Assembly (NCBI GenBank): GCA_009774395.1 | Contig: VSNQ01000111.1 | Coordinates: 1 to 15,337 of the forward strand | Direction: 5' to 3' | Source: Lachnospiraceae bacterium | GTDB taxonomy: Bacteria; Bacillota; Clostridia; Lachnospirales; Lachnospiraceae | DNA length: 15,337 nt | Made by a program: the position numbers and the translations under genes | Shown: one piece after another, positions 7,901-13,415 of the stretch | Layout of the letters: every line of letters begins with the position of its first letter | Numbering within the stretch: position 1 is the first letter of the stretch | The notes under the pieces: model-generated | Told to the model about the DNA's origin: nothing | The model's database searches: none | The model's input: only the letters and a program-made list of their open reading frames with translations

Positions 7901-8872
7901 GGAACGGCAACGATTAAGGATACTAAGAAAAAGCGCGAGATTATCGTATCTGACGGTGTAAATGAGAAAACATACCTGATTCCGTATGGTTCCCGAATTA
8001 AAATCATGGATGGCGCAGTTTTAGAAGCTGGTGACGAGCTGACAGAAGGTAGTGTGAATCCACATGATTTGCTGGAAATTAAGAAAATTGATGCGGTACA
8101 GAATTATCTGCTGCGTGAAGTACAGCGTGTTTATCGTCTACAGGGCGTGGATATTGCCGATAAGCATATTGAGGTGATTGTGCGGCAGATGCTGAAAAAG
8201 AAGCGGATAGAAACAAGTGGAGATACAGAATTTCTCCCAGGAACATTGGTAGACGGTTTGGAGTTGGAGGAAATCAATGAGAAACTGTATGCCGAAGGTA
8301 AGTGTCCGGCAGAGGCAAAGGATATTATCCTAGGAATTACTAAGGCAGCTTTAGCAACAAATTCGTTTCTGTCAGCGGCTTCGTTCCAAGAAACAACAAA
8401 AGTCCTAACAGAAGCGGCTATCAAAGGCAAAATCGATCCGCTGGTCGGCTTGAAAGAGAATGTTATTATTGGAAAGCTGATTCCCGCTGGAACTGGTATG
8501 AGAAGATACCGCAATGTTAAACTTGATTGTGATAGAAGTCCGGAAGATATGTTGGACTTAGAGGATGAAATTGAGTTTGACTTAGAAGACGAGGACTTGG
8601 ATAACCTAGAAGATATGGACGGCGAAGAACTGGATGATGAGGAGTTGGATGATTTCGACGACTTGGAAGACGACGATATGGATGACTTGGAGGACTTTGC
8701 CGACGACGATATCAACGATAATGACAATGAGGATTTTGAAACAGAAGCCCTCGAAGAGGATAAAGAATCACAGAATATTACAGAATCCGAAACAGAAAAT
8801 ACAGATGCTGATCGGAAAGAAGATGCTATGGAGAATACTGAGCAGGAGAAGACGCCTGTAGTAACAGAATAG
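4988..8872 (+). CDS. rpoC: DNA-directed RNA polymerase subunit beta'
   Basis: This is the beta' subunit, which carries the catalytic magnesium of RNA polymerase. It has 1294 residues; the ATG is preceded by GGAAGGAG at 4973-4980. The N-terminal zinc site is C67, C69, C82 and C85. The catalytic NADFDGDQM motif has aspartates D458, D460 and D462. The bridge helix lies at about 752-790. The second zinc site is a cysteine at 804 or 805 with C888, C895 and C898. The trigger loop includes M932, R933, T934 and H936. There is no large insertion in the trigger loop, as expected for Firmicutes. The conserved core ends near residue 1177. A tail of about 110 residues follows, dominated by Asp/Glu up to about 1245 and then hydrophilic, ending in PVVTE. 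rpoBC is closed by the terminator at 8937-9008. Confidence 0.99.
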   Translation: MSEIKNESCQTITFDAIKIGLASPERIREWSKGEVTKPETINYRTLKPERDGLYCEKIFGPSKDWECHCGKYKKIRYKGVICDRCGVEVTKSSVRRERMGHIELAAPVSHIWYFKGIPSRMGLILDLTPRVLEKVLYFASYIVLDPMDTDLEYKQVLSEKEYQDNREKWGSRFRVGMGAEAIQELLHAIDLEKDCEELNAELKNENTKGQKRAKIVKRLEVVESFRNSGNKPEWMIMDTIPVLPPDLRPMVQLDGGRFATSDLNDLYRRIINRNNRLKRLLELGAPDIIVRNEKRMLQEAVDALIDNGRRGRPVTGPGNRALKSLSDMLKGKSGRFRQNLLGKRVDYSGRSVIVVGPELKIYQCGLPKEMAIELFKPFVMKELVARQISQNIKHAKKLVEKLDHTVWDVLEEVIKEHPVMLNRAPTLHRLGIQAFEPILVEGKAIKLHPLVCTAFNADFDGDQMAVHLPLSVEAQAECRFLLLSPNNLLKPSDGGPVAVPSQDMVLGIYYLTQERPGAIGEGKYFKNVNEAILAYENGACTLHSRIKVRVEKTLPTGEFVSGIVESTLGRFIFNEILPQDLEFVDRVTPEDQLLLEVDFHVGKKGLKQILEKVINIHGATKTAEVLDSIKAMGYKYSTRAAMTVSISDMTVPAEKPKMLAEAQNTVDRITMNFRRGLMTEEERYKAVVETWKETDDKLTQTLLDGLDHYNNIFMMADSGARGSNQQIKQLAGMRGLMADTTGRTIELPIKSNFREGLDVLEYFMSAHGARKGLSDTALRTADSGYLTRRMVDVCQELIIREVDCCEGKDFIPGMEVAAFMDGKETIEGLKDRITGRYSCEDIMDKDGNILVKKNHMITPSRASKILSKGVDKKGEPIEKVKIRNILCCKSHVGICAKCYGANMATGEAVQIGEAVGIIAAQSIGEPGTQLTMRTFHTGGVAGDDITQGLPRVEELFEARKPKGLAIIAEFGGTATIKDTKKKREIIVSDGVNEKTYLIPYGSRIKIMDGAVLEAGDELTEGSVNPHDLLEIKKIDAVQNYLLREVQRVYRLQGVDIADKHIEVIVRQMLKKKRIETSGDTEFLPGTLVDGLELEEINEKLYAEGKCPAEAKDIILGITKAALATNSFLSAASFQETTKVLTEAAIKGKIDPLVGLKENVIIGKLIPAGTGMRRYRNVKLDCDRSPEDMLDLEDEIEFDLEDEDLDNLEDMDGEELDDEELDDFDDLEDDDMDDLEDFADDDINDNDNEDFETEALEEDKESQNITESETENTDADRKEDAMENTEQEKTPVVTE

Positions 8873-8936
8873 CATGGTTGACAGCAAGGAAAATGATAAT
8901 GCTTTCTGCTTGCGTAATAAAATAGAAATATGAATA

Positions 8937-9008
8937 TATAATATCAAAAGGGCTGCTGAGAAATGGAGTTTGTAGATAACCATTTTTCGGAAGCCTTTTG
9001 ATATTATA
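8937..9008 (+). terminator. Long hairpin terminator after rpoC
   Basis: TATAATATCAAAAGG (8937-8951) is perfectly complementary to 8994-9008. Inside, CTGAGAAATGG (8956-8966) pairs with CCATTTTTCGG (8980-8990) allowing G-U, leaving a 13-base loop. In a second register, AAAA-GGCT pairs with AGCC-TTTT, giving an A-tract/T-tract terminator that could work in both directions. The U run is interrupted (TTTTGATATT), but total pairing of about 28 bp is far more than usual. It lies 64 bases after the rpoC stop and 4 bases before repeat copy 2. Confidence 0.75.
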
Positions 9009-9012
9009 CTAA

Positions 9013-9167
9013 GGAACTGTCAATAAATAACTCATCCATTTGACTTGTCTAAATGTTCATCTGCAGCATCAGATAATCTTGACGTAGCCCGCTACGCCTG
9101 CGATTATTTTCTTTCCAGCGGAACATTGATACAGCGTCAAATTAACAAGTTATTTATTTACAATTCC
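9013..9167. repeat. MITE-like palindromic element (copy 2, 155 bp)
   Basis: An imperfect inverted repeat starting GGAACTGTCAATAAATAACT and ending with the complement of GGAATTGTAAATAAATAACT. The two ~70-base arms flank a 14-base centre, CGTAGCCCGCTACG (9083-9096). TAA occurs immediately on both sides (9010-9012 and 9168-9170), as expected of a 3-bp target duplication. No transposase is encoded, so it would need a helper elsewhere. Its left arm matches copy 1 (776-859), and its plan matches copy 3 (9193-9346). Confidence 0.82.
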
Positions 9168-9192
9168 TAAGTGTCGAAAAGACTAACGTTTA

Positions 9193-9346
9193 GGGACTGT
9201 TATGAAATAACTTGCCAATAGTTCGCAGGATTTTTTTGATAGCATTGCTATAAAATCGGGCGCATAGTGGGCTATGTAACTGATTTTTTAACAGTGCTAT
9301 CAAAGAAAAAGACCGGGAATAGGGTAAGTTATCTTGGGACAGTTTC
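9193..9346. repeat. MITE-like palindromic element (copy 3, 154 bp)
   Basis: The arms start GGGACTGTTATGAAATAACT on the plus strand and GAAACTGTCCCAAGATAACT on the minus strand. They remain alignable over about 70 bases, with shared blocks such as TTTGATAGCA and ATAAAATC/AAAAAATC. The centre is CATAGTGGGCTATG (9263-9276); on the minus strand it reads CATAGCCCACTATG, matching the centre of copy 2. TTA flanks both sides (9190-9192, 9347-9349). Length, ends, centre and duplication size match copy 2, while the arm sequence is much diverged. It lies only 25 bp from copy 2. Confidence 0.8.
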
Positions 9347-9482
9347 TTAGTATAACAACTTATTTCGAGTAGTTCCATTGCCTTAAAATAACGAATGAAT
9401 TAAAAAATATTAAAAATGTTATTTGAGAAATTGTGTAAAACAGCACGATTTTTCTGCTTTTAGCAGTGTATTTTTGGATATA

Positions 9483-9720
9483 TTTACATTCTTGATTTTG
9501 ATGCTTTAAAATTCTTTGGCAATTTTTTGTAACTGGTAGATATGGGTAACAATATGCACACAGTTGCTTAAAGGAGAACTGCCGCTTTGCGGCGTGTAGT
9601 ATAGCAGTATATATGAATAGAATGATATTTTGGAAAGTCAGACAAATAATCTATTCATTTTATTTGTTTGTGTTTACGAAGATATATGGTATATCTGGCG
9701 TAGCAATTGCCATATTTTTT
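9483..9720 (+). ncRNA. Candidate small RNA between rpoC and rpsL
   Basis: A promoter-like pair, TTTACA (9483-9488) and TAAAAT (9507-9512) with an 18-bp spacer, precedes about 200 bases that fold into successive hairpins: GTAACTG 9529-9535 with CAGTTGC 9561-9567, and GCCGC 9581-9585 with GCGGC 9589-9593. The stretch ends in a terminator-like stem and T run at 9684-9720. No known RNA family was recognised and no protein is encoded convincingly. The interval includes the promoter; the RNA itself would be about 9519-9720. Speculative. Confidence 0.3.
9684..9720 (+). terminator. Terminator-like hairpin in the rpoC-rpsL gap
   Basis: ATATGGTA (9684-9691) pairs with TGCCATAT (9708-9715), eight pairs with one G-U, followed by six T (9715-9720). 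The 16-base loop is large, so strength is uncertain. ATATGG at 9540-9545 could compete for the same right arm, which would give an alternative fold. Confidence 0.5.
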
Positions 9721-9919
9721 CCATTCCTTTCCAATCACAAACAAAACCTAAGAGAAACTTTCGCACTTTACAGTGCGCATTTTCTTTCACTCTTTTTCAT
9801 TTAGGAGCAGATAAAAGCATGTATAAACAAATTAGCAAAAATATGGTTAAGAATGCCATGAATTTTTGCATAATAAAATAATAATTTTATATATTTATAA
9901 AAATTTAATAAATAAACAA

Positions 9920-9948
9920 TTGACAAGTTCTTACAGTAAAAGTATAAT
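9920..9948 (+). promoter_or_regulatory. Consensus sigma-A promoter of the str operon
   Basis: TTGACA (9920-9925), exactly 17 bp, then TATAAT (9943-9948): a perfect match to the sigma-A consensus in both hexamers and spacing. The roughly 45 bases before it are almost all A/T, like an UP element. The start is predicted near 9955, giving a leader of about 97 bases to rpsL. It is the strongest promoter in the window by sequence, fitting the demand for S12, S7 and EF-G. Confidence 0.93.
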
Positions 9949-9968
9949 AATCTAGCATGTGTGAAAAT

Positions 9969-10013
9969 CGTATGTGTTTTTGGTATATTGTAATAATGCT
10001 AAGAGAGCATACG
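9969..10013 (+). promoter_or_regulatory. Leader hairpin of rpsL mRNA
   Basis: CGTATG (9969-9974) pairs with CATACG (10008-10013), extendable by a U-G pair, enclosing a 32-base AU-rich loop. It lies in the untranslated leader about 15 bases after the predicted start and ends 24 bases before the ribosome binding site. It could be a protein-binding or stability element; no regulator can be named. Confidence 0.4.
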
Positions 10014-10051
10014 TCAGGCATTGATAGCAAACAAGCAGGAGGTGAAAAAGA

Positions 10052-10471
10052 ATGCCAACATTTAACCAATTAGTAAGAAAAGGACGTCAGGAAACTGTTA
10101 AGAAGTCGACTGCACCAGCGTTGCAGAGAGGTTACAACTCTTTAAGAAAGAAAGTGACAGATACATCCGCTCCGCAAAAGAGAGGGGTATGTACCGCAGT
10201 AAAGACTGCAACACCAAAGAAGCCGAATTCGGCACTTAGAAAGATTGCCAGAGTACGTCTTTCCAACGGAATGGAAGTAACAAGTTATATTCCGGGAGAA
10301 GGTCACAACCTACAGGAGCATAGTGTTGTTCTTATCAGAGGCGGACGTGTTAAGGACTTACCAGGTACAAGGTACCATATTATCAGAGGTACGCTTGATA
10401 CAGCGGGAGTTGCTAACAGAAAACAGGCACGCTCTAAGTATGGAGCCAAGAGGCCAAAAGCAGGTAAATAG
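10052..10471 (+). CDS. rpsL: 30S ribosomal protein S12
   Basis: S12 lies at the decoding centre of the small subunit and governs translational accuracy. The ATG is preceded by AGGAGGTGA at 10037-10045 with a 6-base gap, a near-perfect Shine-Dalgarno. The 139 residues include an insertion of about 13 residues (near 25-41) relative to E. coli S12, which is usual in Firmicutes. The TPKKPNSALRK motif places K56 at the E. coli K43 (streptomycin) position. GGRVKDLPG places a lysine at 101, equivalent to K88. Both are wild type, so no ribosomal streptomycin resistance is predicted. It is the first gene of the str operon; rpsG follows after an unusually long 195-bp gap. Confidence 0.99.
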   Translation: MPTFNQLVRKGRQETVKKSTAPALQRGYNSLRKKVTDTSAPQKRGVCTAVKTATPKKPNSALRKIARVRLSNGMEVTSYIPGEGHNLQEHSVVLIRGGRVKDLPGTRYHIIRGTLDTAGVANRKQARSKYGAKRPKAGK

Positions 10472-10626
10472 AAGAAATAAATTGAATTTTAATTCCGTAG
10501 ATTTACCTTGTACCACAAAAAACTAATTAGTGTTGGGATTCTGATTTAATACCTCATTTATATTAAAATAGAAAACCGCACGAACACAAGTTTTTAATAA
10601 TGTGAGTACCGTTGATTTAATCAAAT

Positions 10627-10641
10627 AGCGGCACAGCCGTT
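10627..10641 (+). promoter_or_regulatory. Hairpin just upstream of the rpsG ribosome binding site
   Basis: CGGC (10629-10632), ACA, GCCG (10636-10639) form a compact stem, extendable by a G-U and an A-U pair. It ends about 10 bases before the rpsG Shine-Dalgarno. The palindromic TTGATTTAATCAA lies just before it, and an upstream CCG can pair with the same CGG, so alternative folds exist. In E. coli, S7 represses its operon by binding the rpsL-rpsG gap; a similar role here is inference. Confidence 0.4.
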
Positions 10642-10650
10642 ATGCATAAT

Positions 10651-10659
10651 TAAGGAGGG
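10651..10659 (+). promoter_or_regulatory. Ribosome binding site fixing the GTG start of rpsG
   Basis: TAAGGAGGG lies 7 bases before the GTG at 10667. The encoded product then begins MPRKGYIQKRD, the usual S7 N terminus, so GTG is the real start. Confidence 0.9.
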
Positions 10660-10666
10660 AAGAACC

Positions 10667-11137
10667 GTGCCACGTAAAGGATATATTCAAAAAAGGGACG
10701 TTTTAGCAGACCCTATTTACAATAATAAAGTGGTTACTAAACTTATCAATAACGTTATGTTGGATGGTAAGAAGGGTATCGCACAGAAAATTGTATACGG
10801 TGCATTCGCAAGAGTTGAAGAAAAGGCACAGAAGCCTGCATTAGATGTATTTGAGTCAGCAATGAATAATATTATGCCATTGCTTGAATGTAAGGCGAGA
10901 CGTATTGGAGGAGCTACCTATCAGGTACCCCTTGAAGTAAGACCAGATCGCCGTCAGGCATTAGGACTTCGCTGGTTGGTATTTTTTTCACGCAAGAGAG
11001 GCGAGAAAACAATGGAAGAGCGGCTTGCAAATGAGATTCTTGACGCATCAAACAATACTGGCGCAGCCGTTAAGAGAAAAGAAGATATGCACAAGATGGC
11101 AGAGGCAAACAAAGCGTTTGCGCACTACAGATTTTAA
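10667..11137 (+). CDS. rpsG: 30S ribosomal protein S7
   Basis: S7 is a primary 16S rRNA-binding protein that nucleates the head of the small subunit and contacts tRNA at the E site. The 156-residue length is typical. The start is GTG, supported by TAAGGAGGG at 10651-10659. The sequence shows the normal basic N terminus (PRKGYIQKR) and the conserved ARRIGGATYQVPLEVRPDRR segment around residues 77-97. It also has the C-terminal KRKEDMHKMAEANKAFAHYR. It sits between rpsL and fusA in the standard str operon order, with fusA starting 38 bases after its end. The long leader before it contains hairpins that may regulate it. No anomalies are seen in the protein. Confidence 0.98.
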   Translation: MPRKGYIQKRDVLADPIYNNKVVTKLINNVMLDGKKGIAQKIVYGAFARVEEKAQKPALDVFESAMNNIMPLLECKARRIGGATYQVPLEVRPDRRQALGLRWLVFFSRKRGEKTMEERLANEILDASNNTGAAVKRKEDMHKMAEANKAFAHYRF

Positions 11138-11160
11138 GCAGATTTGTTTTGAAAATTTAT

Positions 11161-11168
11161 AAGGAGGA
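11161..11168 (+). promoter_or_regulatory. Ribosome binding site fixing the TTG start of fusA
   Basis: AAGGAGGA ends 6 bases before TTG at 11175. The first downstream in-frame ATG (codon 17) lies just before the P-loop and would delete the N terminus, so TTG is the start. Confidence 0.92.
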
Positions 11169-11174
11169 AGAACC

Positions 11175-13292
11175 TTGGCTGGAAGAGAATATCCTTTAGA
11201 GAGGACTAGAAACATTGGTATTATGGCGCATATTGATGCGGGTAAGACCACTCTTACAGAGCGTATCTTATATTATACCGGTGTGAATTATAAGATTGGT
11301 GATACCCATGAAGGTACTGCGACTATGGACTGGATGGCACAGGAGCAGGAGAGAGGTATTACAATTACATCGGCCGCTACGACGTGCCATTGGACACATC
11401 AGGAGAATGGAAAGGTTCAGCCAGATGCCTTGGAGCATCGTATTAATATCATTGATACTCCGGGTCACGTTGACTTTACTGTAGAAGTTGAGCGTTCTCT
11501 GCGTGTACTAGATGGTGCCGTAGGTGTTTTCTGTGCAAAGGGTGGTGTTGAACCGCAGTCAGAAAACGTTTGGCGTCAGGCTGATACCTACAATGTACCC
11601 AGAATGGCATTTATTAATAAAATGGATATTTTGGGCGCGAATTTTTATGGCGCTGTAGATCAGATTAGAACGAGATTGGGTAAAAATGCCATTATTCTTC
11701 AGCTGCCTATCGGCAAGGAAGATGAATTTAAAGGCATTGTCGACCTAATGGAAATGAAAGCATATATCTATAATGATGACAAGGGTGATGATATTTCTAT
11801 CGTCGAAGTCCCAGCAGATATGGCTGATGATGCAGAACTTTATCATTCTGAAATGGTGGAGAAAATCTGCGAGTTAGATGATGACTTAACAATGATGTAT
11901 CTTGAGGGTGAGGAACCTTCGATAGAGCAGTTAAAGGCTGTTCTTAGAAAGGGTACATGTGAATGTACAGCAGTTCCTGTATGTTGTGGTTCTGCATATA
12001 GAAACAAAGGGGTTCAGAAACTTCTTGATGCAATCCTTGATTTTATGCCGGCTCCTACAGATATTCCGGCGATTAAGGGCGTTGATTTAGCAGGAAATGA
12101 AATTGAACGGCATTCATCTGATGAGGAACCGTTTTCAGCGCTTGCATTTAAGATAATGGCTGACCCATTTGTTGGCAAACTTGCATTCTTTAGAGTTTAT
12201 TCCGGCACAATGAATTCTGGTTCTTATGTGCTGAATGCAACAAAGGATAAGAAGGAACGTGTTGGACGTATTTTGCAGATGCATGCAAATAAAAGGCAGG
12301 AATTGGACAAAGTGTATTCCGGTGATATTGCGGCTGCGGTAGGCTTTAAGTTTACAACAACAGGTGATACTATCTGTGATGAACAGCATCCAGTTATTTT
12401 GGAATCAATGGAATTCCCAGAGCCTGTTATTGAGCTTGCGATTGAGCCAAAAACAAAGGCAGGACAGGGTAAGATGGGTGAGGCACTCGCAAAACTTGCG
12501 GAGGAAGACCCTACATTCCGGGCACATACCAATCCGGAAACAGGTCAGACAATTATTGCAGGTATGGGTGAACTTCATCTTGAGATTATTGTTGACAGGC
12601 TTTTGCGTGAATATAAAGTAGAGGCAAATGTTGGTGCACCACAAGTTGCATATAAGGAAGCAATCACAAAAGAAGTGGAAGTGGATTCTAAGTATGCGAA
12701 ACAGTCTGGTGGTCGTGGTCAGTATGGACACTGCAAGGTAAAATTTGCACCTATGGATGCAAACGGCGAAGAATTATTTAAATTTGAGTCTACCGTTGTC
12801 GGTGGTGCGATTCCTAAGGAATATATTCCGGCAGTTGGCGAAGGTATTGAGGAAGCAACACACGCAGGTATCTTAGGCGGTTTCCCTGTAGTTGGCGTTT
12901 ATGCAAATGTATATGATGGATCCTATCATGAAGTGGACTCTTCAGAATTAGCATTCCATATTGCAGGTTCGCTCGCATTTAAGGAAGCAATGCAGAAAGG
13001 TGCTCCTGTGCTTCTTGAGCCGATTATGAAGGTAGAAGTAACAATGCCAGAGGAATATATGGGTGATGTTATTGGCGATATAAATTCACGTCGTGGACGT
13101 ATCGAAGGCATGGAAGATATTGGCGGTGGTAAAATGGTAAAGGGCTATGTACCACTTGCAGAAATGTTCGGTTATTCTACAGACTTGCGTTCTAAGACGC
13201 AGGGACGCGGAAATTATTCTATGTTTTTTGAAAAATATGAGCAAGTTCCGAAGTCCGTTCAGGATAAAGTGCTTGCCGCAAGATCAAAATAA
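11175..13292 (+). CDS. fusA: Elongation factor G
   Basis: EF-G is the GTPase that drives ribosomal translocation and, with RRF, subunit recycling. It has 705 residues, close to the normal family length, starting at TTG behind AAGGAGGA. G-domain motifs are all visible: P-loop AHIDAGKTT (18-26), the GITITSA switch I region, DTPGH (94-98, the switch II histidine being H98), and NKMD (148-151). GSA follows in the G5 position. Downstream, the sequence contains the expected domain II region, and then the domain III/IV region with GGRGQYGHCKVKF and the IPKEYIPAVGEG stretch. The C terminus has the domain V segment MPEEYMGDVIGDINSRRG. The gene continues the str operon. No terminator is visible before tuf, so read-through is likely. 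An ordinary EF-G rather than a tetracycline-resistance paralogue, judging by context and sequence. Confidence 0.99.
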   Translation: MAGREYPLERTRNIGIMAHIDAGKTTLTERILYYTGVNYKIGDTHEGTATMDWMAQEQERGITITSAATTCHWTHQENGKVQPDALEHRINIIDTPGHVDFTVEVERSLRVLDGAVGVFCAKGGVEPQSENVWRQADTYNVPRMAFINKMDILGANFYGAVDQIRTRLGKNAIILQLPIGKEDEFKGIVDLMEMKAYIYNDDKGDDISIVEVPADMADDAELYHSEMVEKICELDDDLTMMYLEGEEPSIEQLKAVLRKGTCECTAVPVCCGSAYRNKGVQKLLDAILDFMPAPTDIPAIKGVDLAGNEIERHSSDEEPFSALAFKIMADPFVGKLAFFRVYSGTMNSGSYVLNATKDKKERVGRILQMHANKRQELDKVYSGDIAAAVGFKFTTTGDTICDEQHPVILESMEFPEPVIELAIEPKTKAGQGKMGEALAKLAEEDPTFRAHTNPETGQTIIAGMGELHLEIIVDRLLREYKVEANVGAPQVAYKEAITKEVEVDSKYAKQSGGRGQYGHCKVKFAPMDANGEELFKFESTVVGGAIPKEYIPAVGEGIEEATHAGILGGFPVVGVYANVYDGSYHEVDSSELAFHIAGSLAFKEAMQKGAPVLLEPIMKVEVTMPEEYMGDVIGDINSRRGRIEGMEDIGGGKMVKGYVPLAEMFGYSTDLRSKTQGRGNYSMFFEKYEQVPKSVQDKVLAARSK

Positions 13293-13312
13293 AGACATTT
13301 TGCAAATAATGC

Positions 13313-13341
13313 TTGAAAAAACCAATATTTTCTAATATAAT
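13313..13341 (+). promoter_or_regulatory. Sigma-A promoter of tuf
   Basis: TTGAAA (13313-13318), 17-bp spacer, TATAAT (13336-13341), located in the 123-bp fusA-tuf gap. The start is predicted near 13348, giving a leader of about 67 bases. It would add tuf transcription on top of read-through from fusA, matching the excess of EF-Tu over other factors in cells. Confidence 0.87.
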
Positions 13342-13357
13342 CAAGCTAGTTGGATAA

Positions 13358-13377
13358 TGTTTTATGCAAATAAAACA
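13358..13377 (+). other. AU hairpin at the 5' end of the tuf mRNA
   Basis: TGTTTTAT (13358-13365) and ATAAAACA (13370-13377) form an 8-bp stem with a GCAA loop about 10 bases after the predicted start. GCAA is a stable GNRA tetraloop. A 5' stem of this kind could protect the transcript; function is inference. Confidence 0.45.
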
Positions 13378-13415
13378 GTATTATTATTAATCGTTTTATA
13401 AGGAGGATTAAAAAA

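Larger units (their letters stand above)
9350..9919. other. Gene-free AT-rich spacer with several hairpins
   Basis: No reading frame here has a credible ribosome binding site and protein-like sequence. Visible structures are CTGCT/AGCAG near 9450-9464, nested stems at 9529-9567, GCCGC/GCGGC at 9581-9593, a terminator-like hairpin at 9684-9720 and CGCACT/AGTGCG at 9762-9777 before a pyrimidine-rich stretch. GCAAAAAT/ATTTTTGC follows at 9835-9869. The last 45 bases, almost pure A/T, abut the rpsL promoter and may act as an UP element. The L7Ae-like gene found here in Bacillus is missing. Confidence 0.6.

Noticed and set aside
8131..8727. Long serine-rich reading frame on the minus strand inside rpoC
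   Set aside because: Its serine/lysine repeats are the complement of the GAY/GAR codons of the acidic RpoC tail. It has no independent support and lies entirely antisense to a certain gene.
9571..9610. AAGGAGA as a ribosome binding site for a leader peptide
   Set aside because: Only a TTG start is in range and that frame stops after five codons; no convincing regulatory peptide.
9483..9720. Identification as 6S RNA, tmRNA or signal recognition particle RNA
   Set aside because: None of the hallmark structures or conserved segments of these RNAs could be found; only the generic small RNA possibility is kept.
9613..9804. Small hydrophobic reading frame between rpoC and rpsL
   Set aside because: No ribosome binding site in front of its ATG, hairpins and a terminator-like structure run through it, and the hydrophobicity is what AT-rich DNA gives by chance. 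A second overlapping frame (9630-9881) is equally unsupported.
10533..10569. Internal promoter in the rpsL-rpsG gap
   Set aside because: The best -35 candidate (TTGGGA) has no good -10 at an acceptable spacing.
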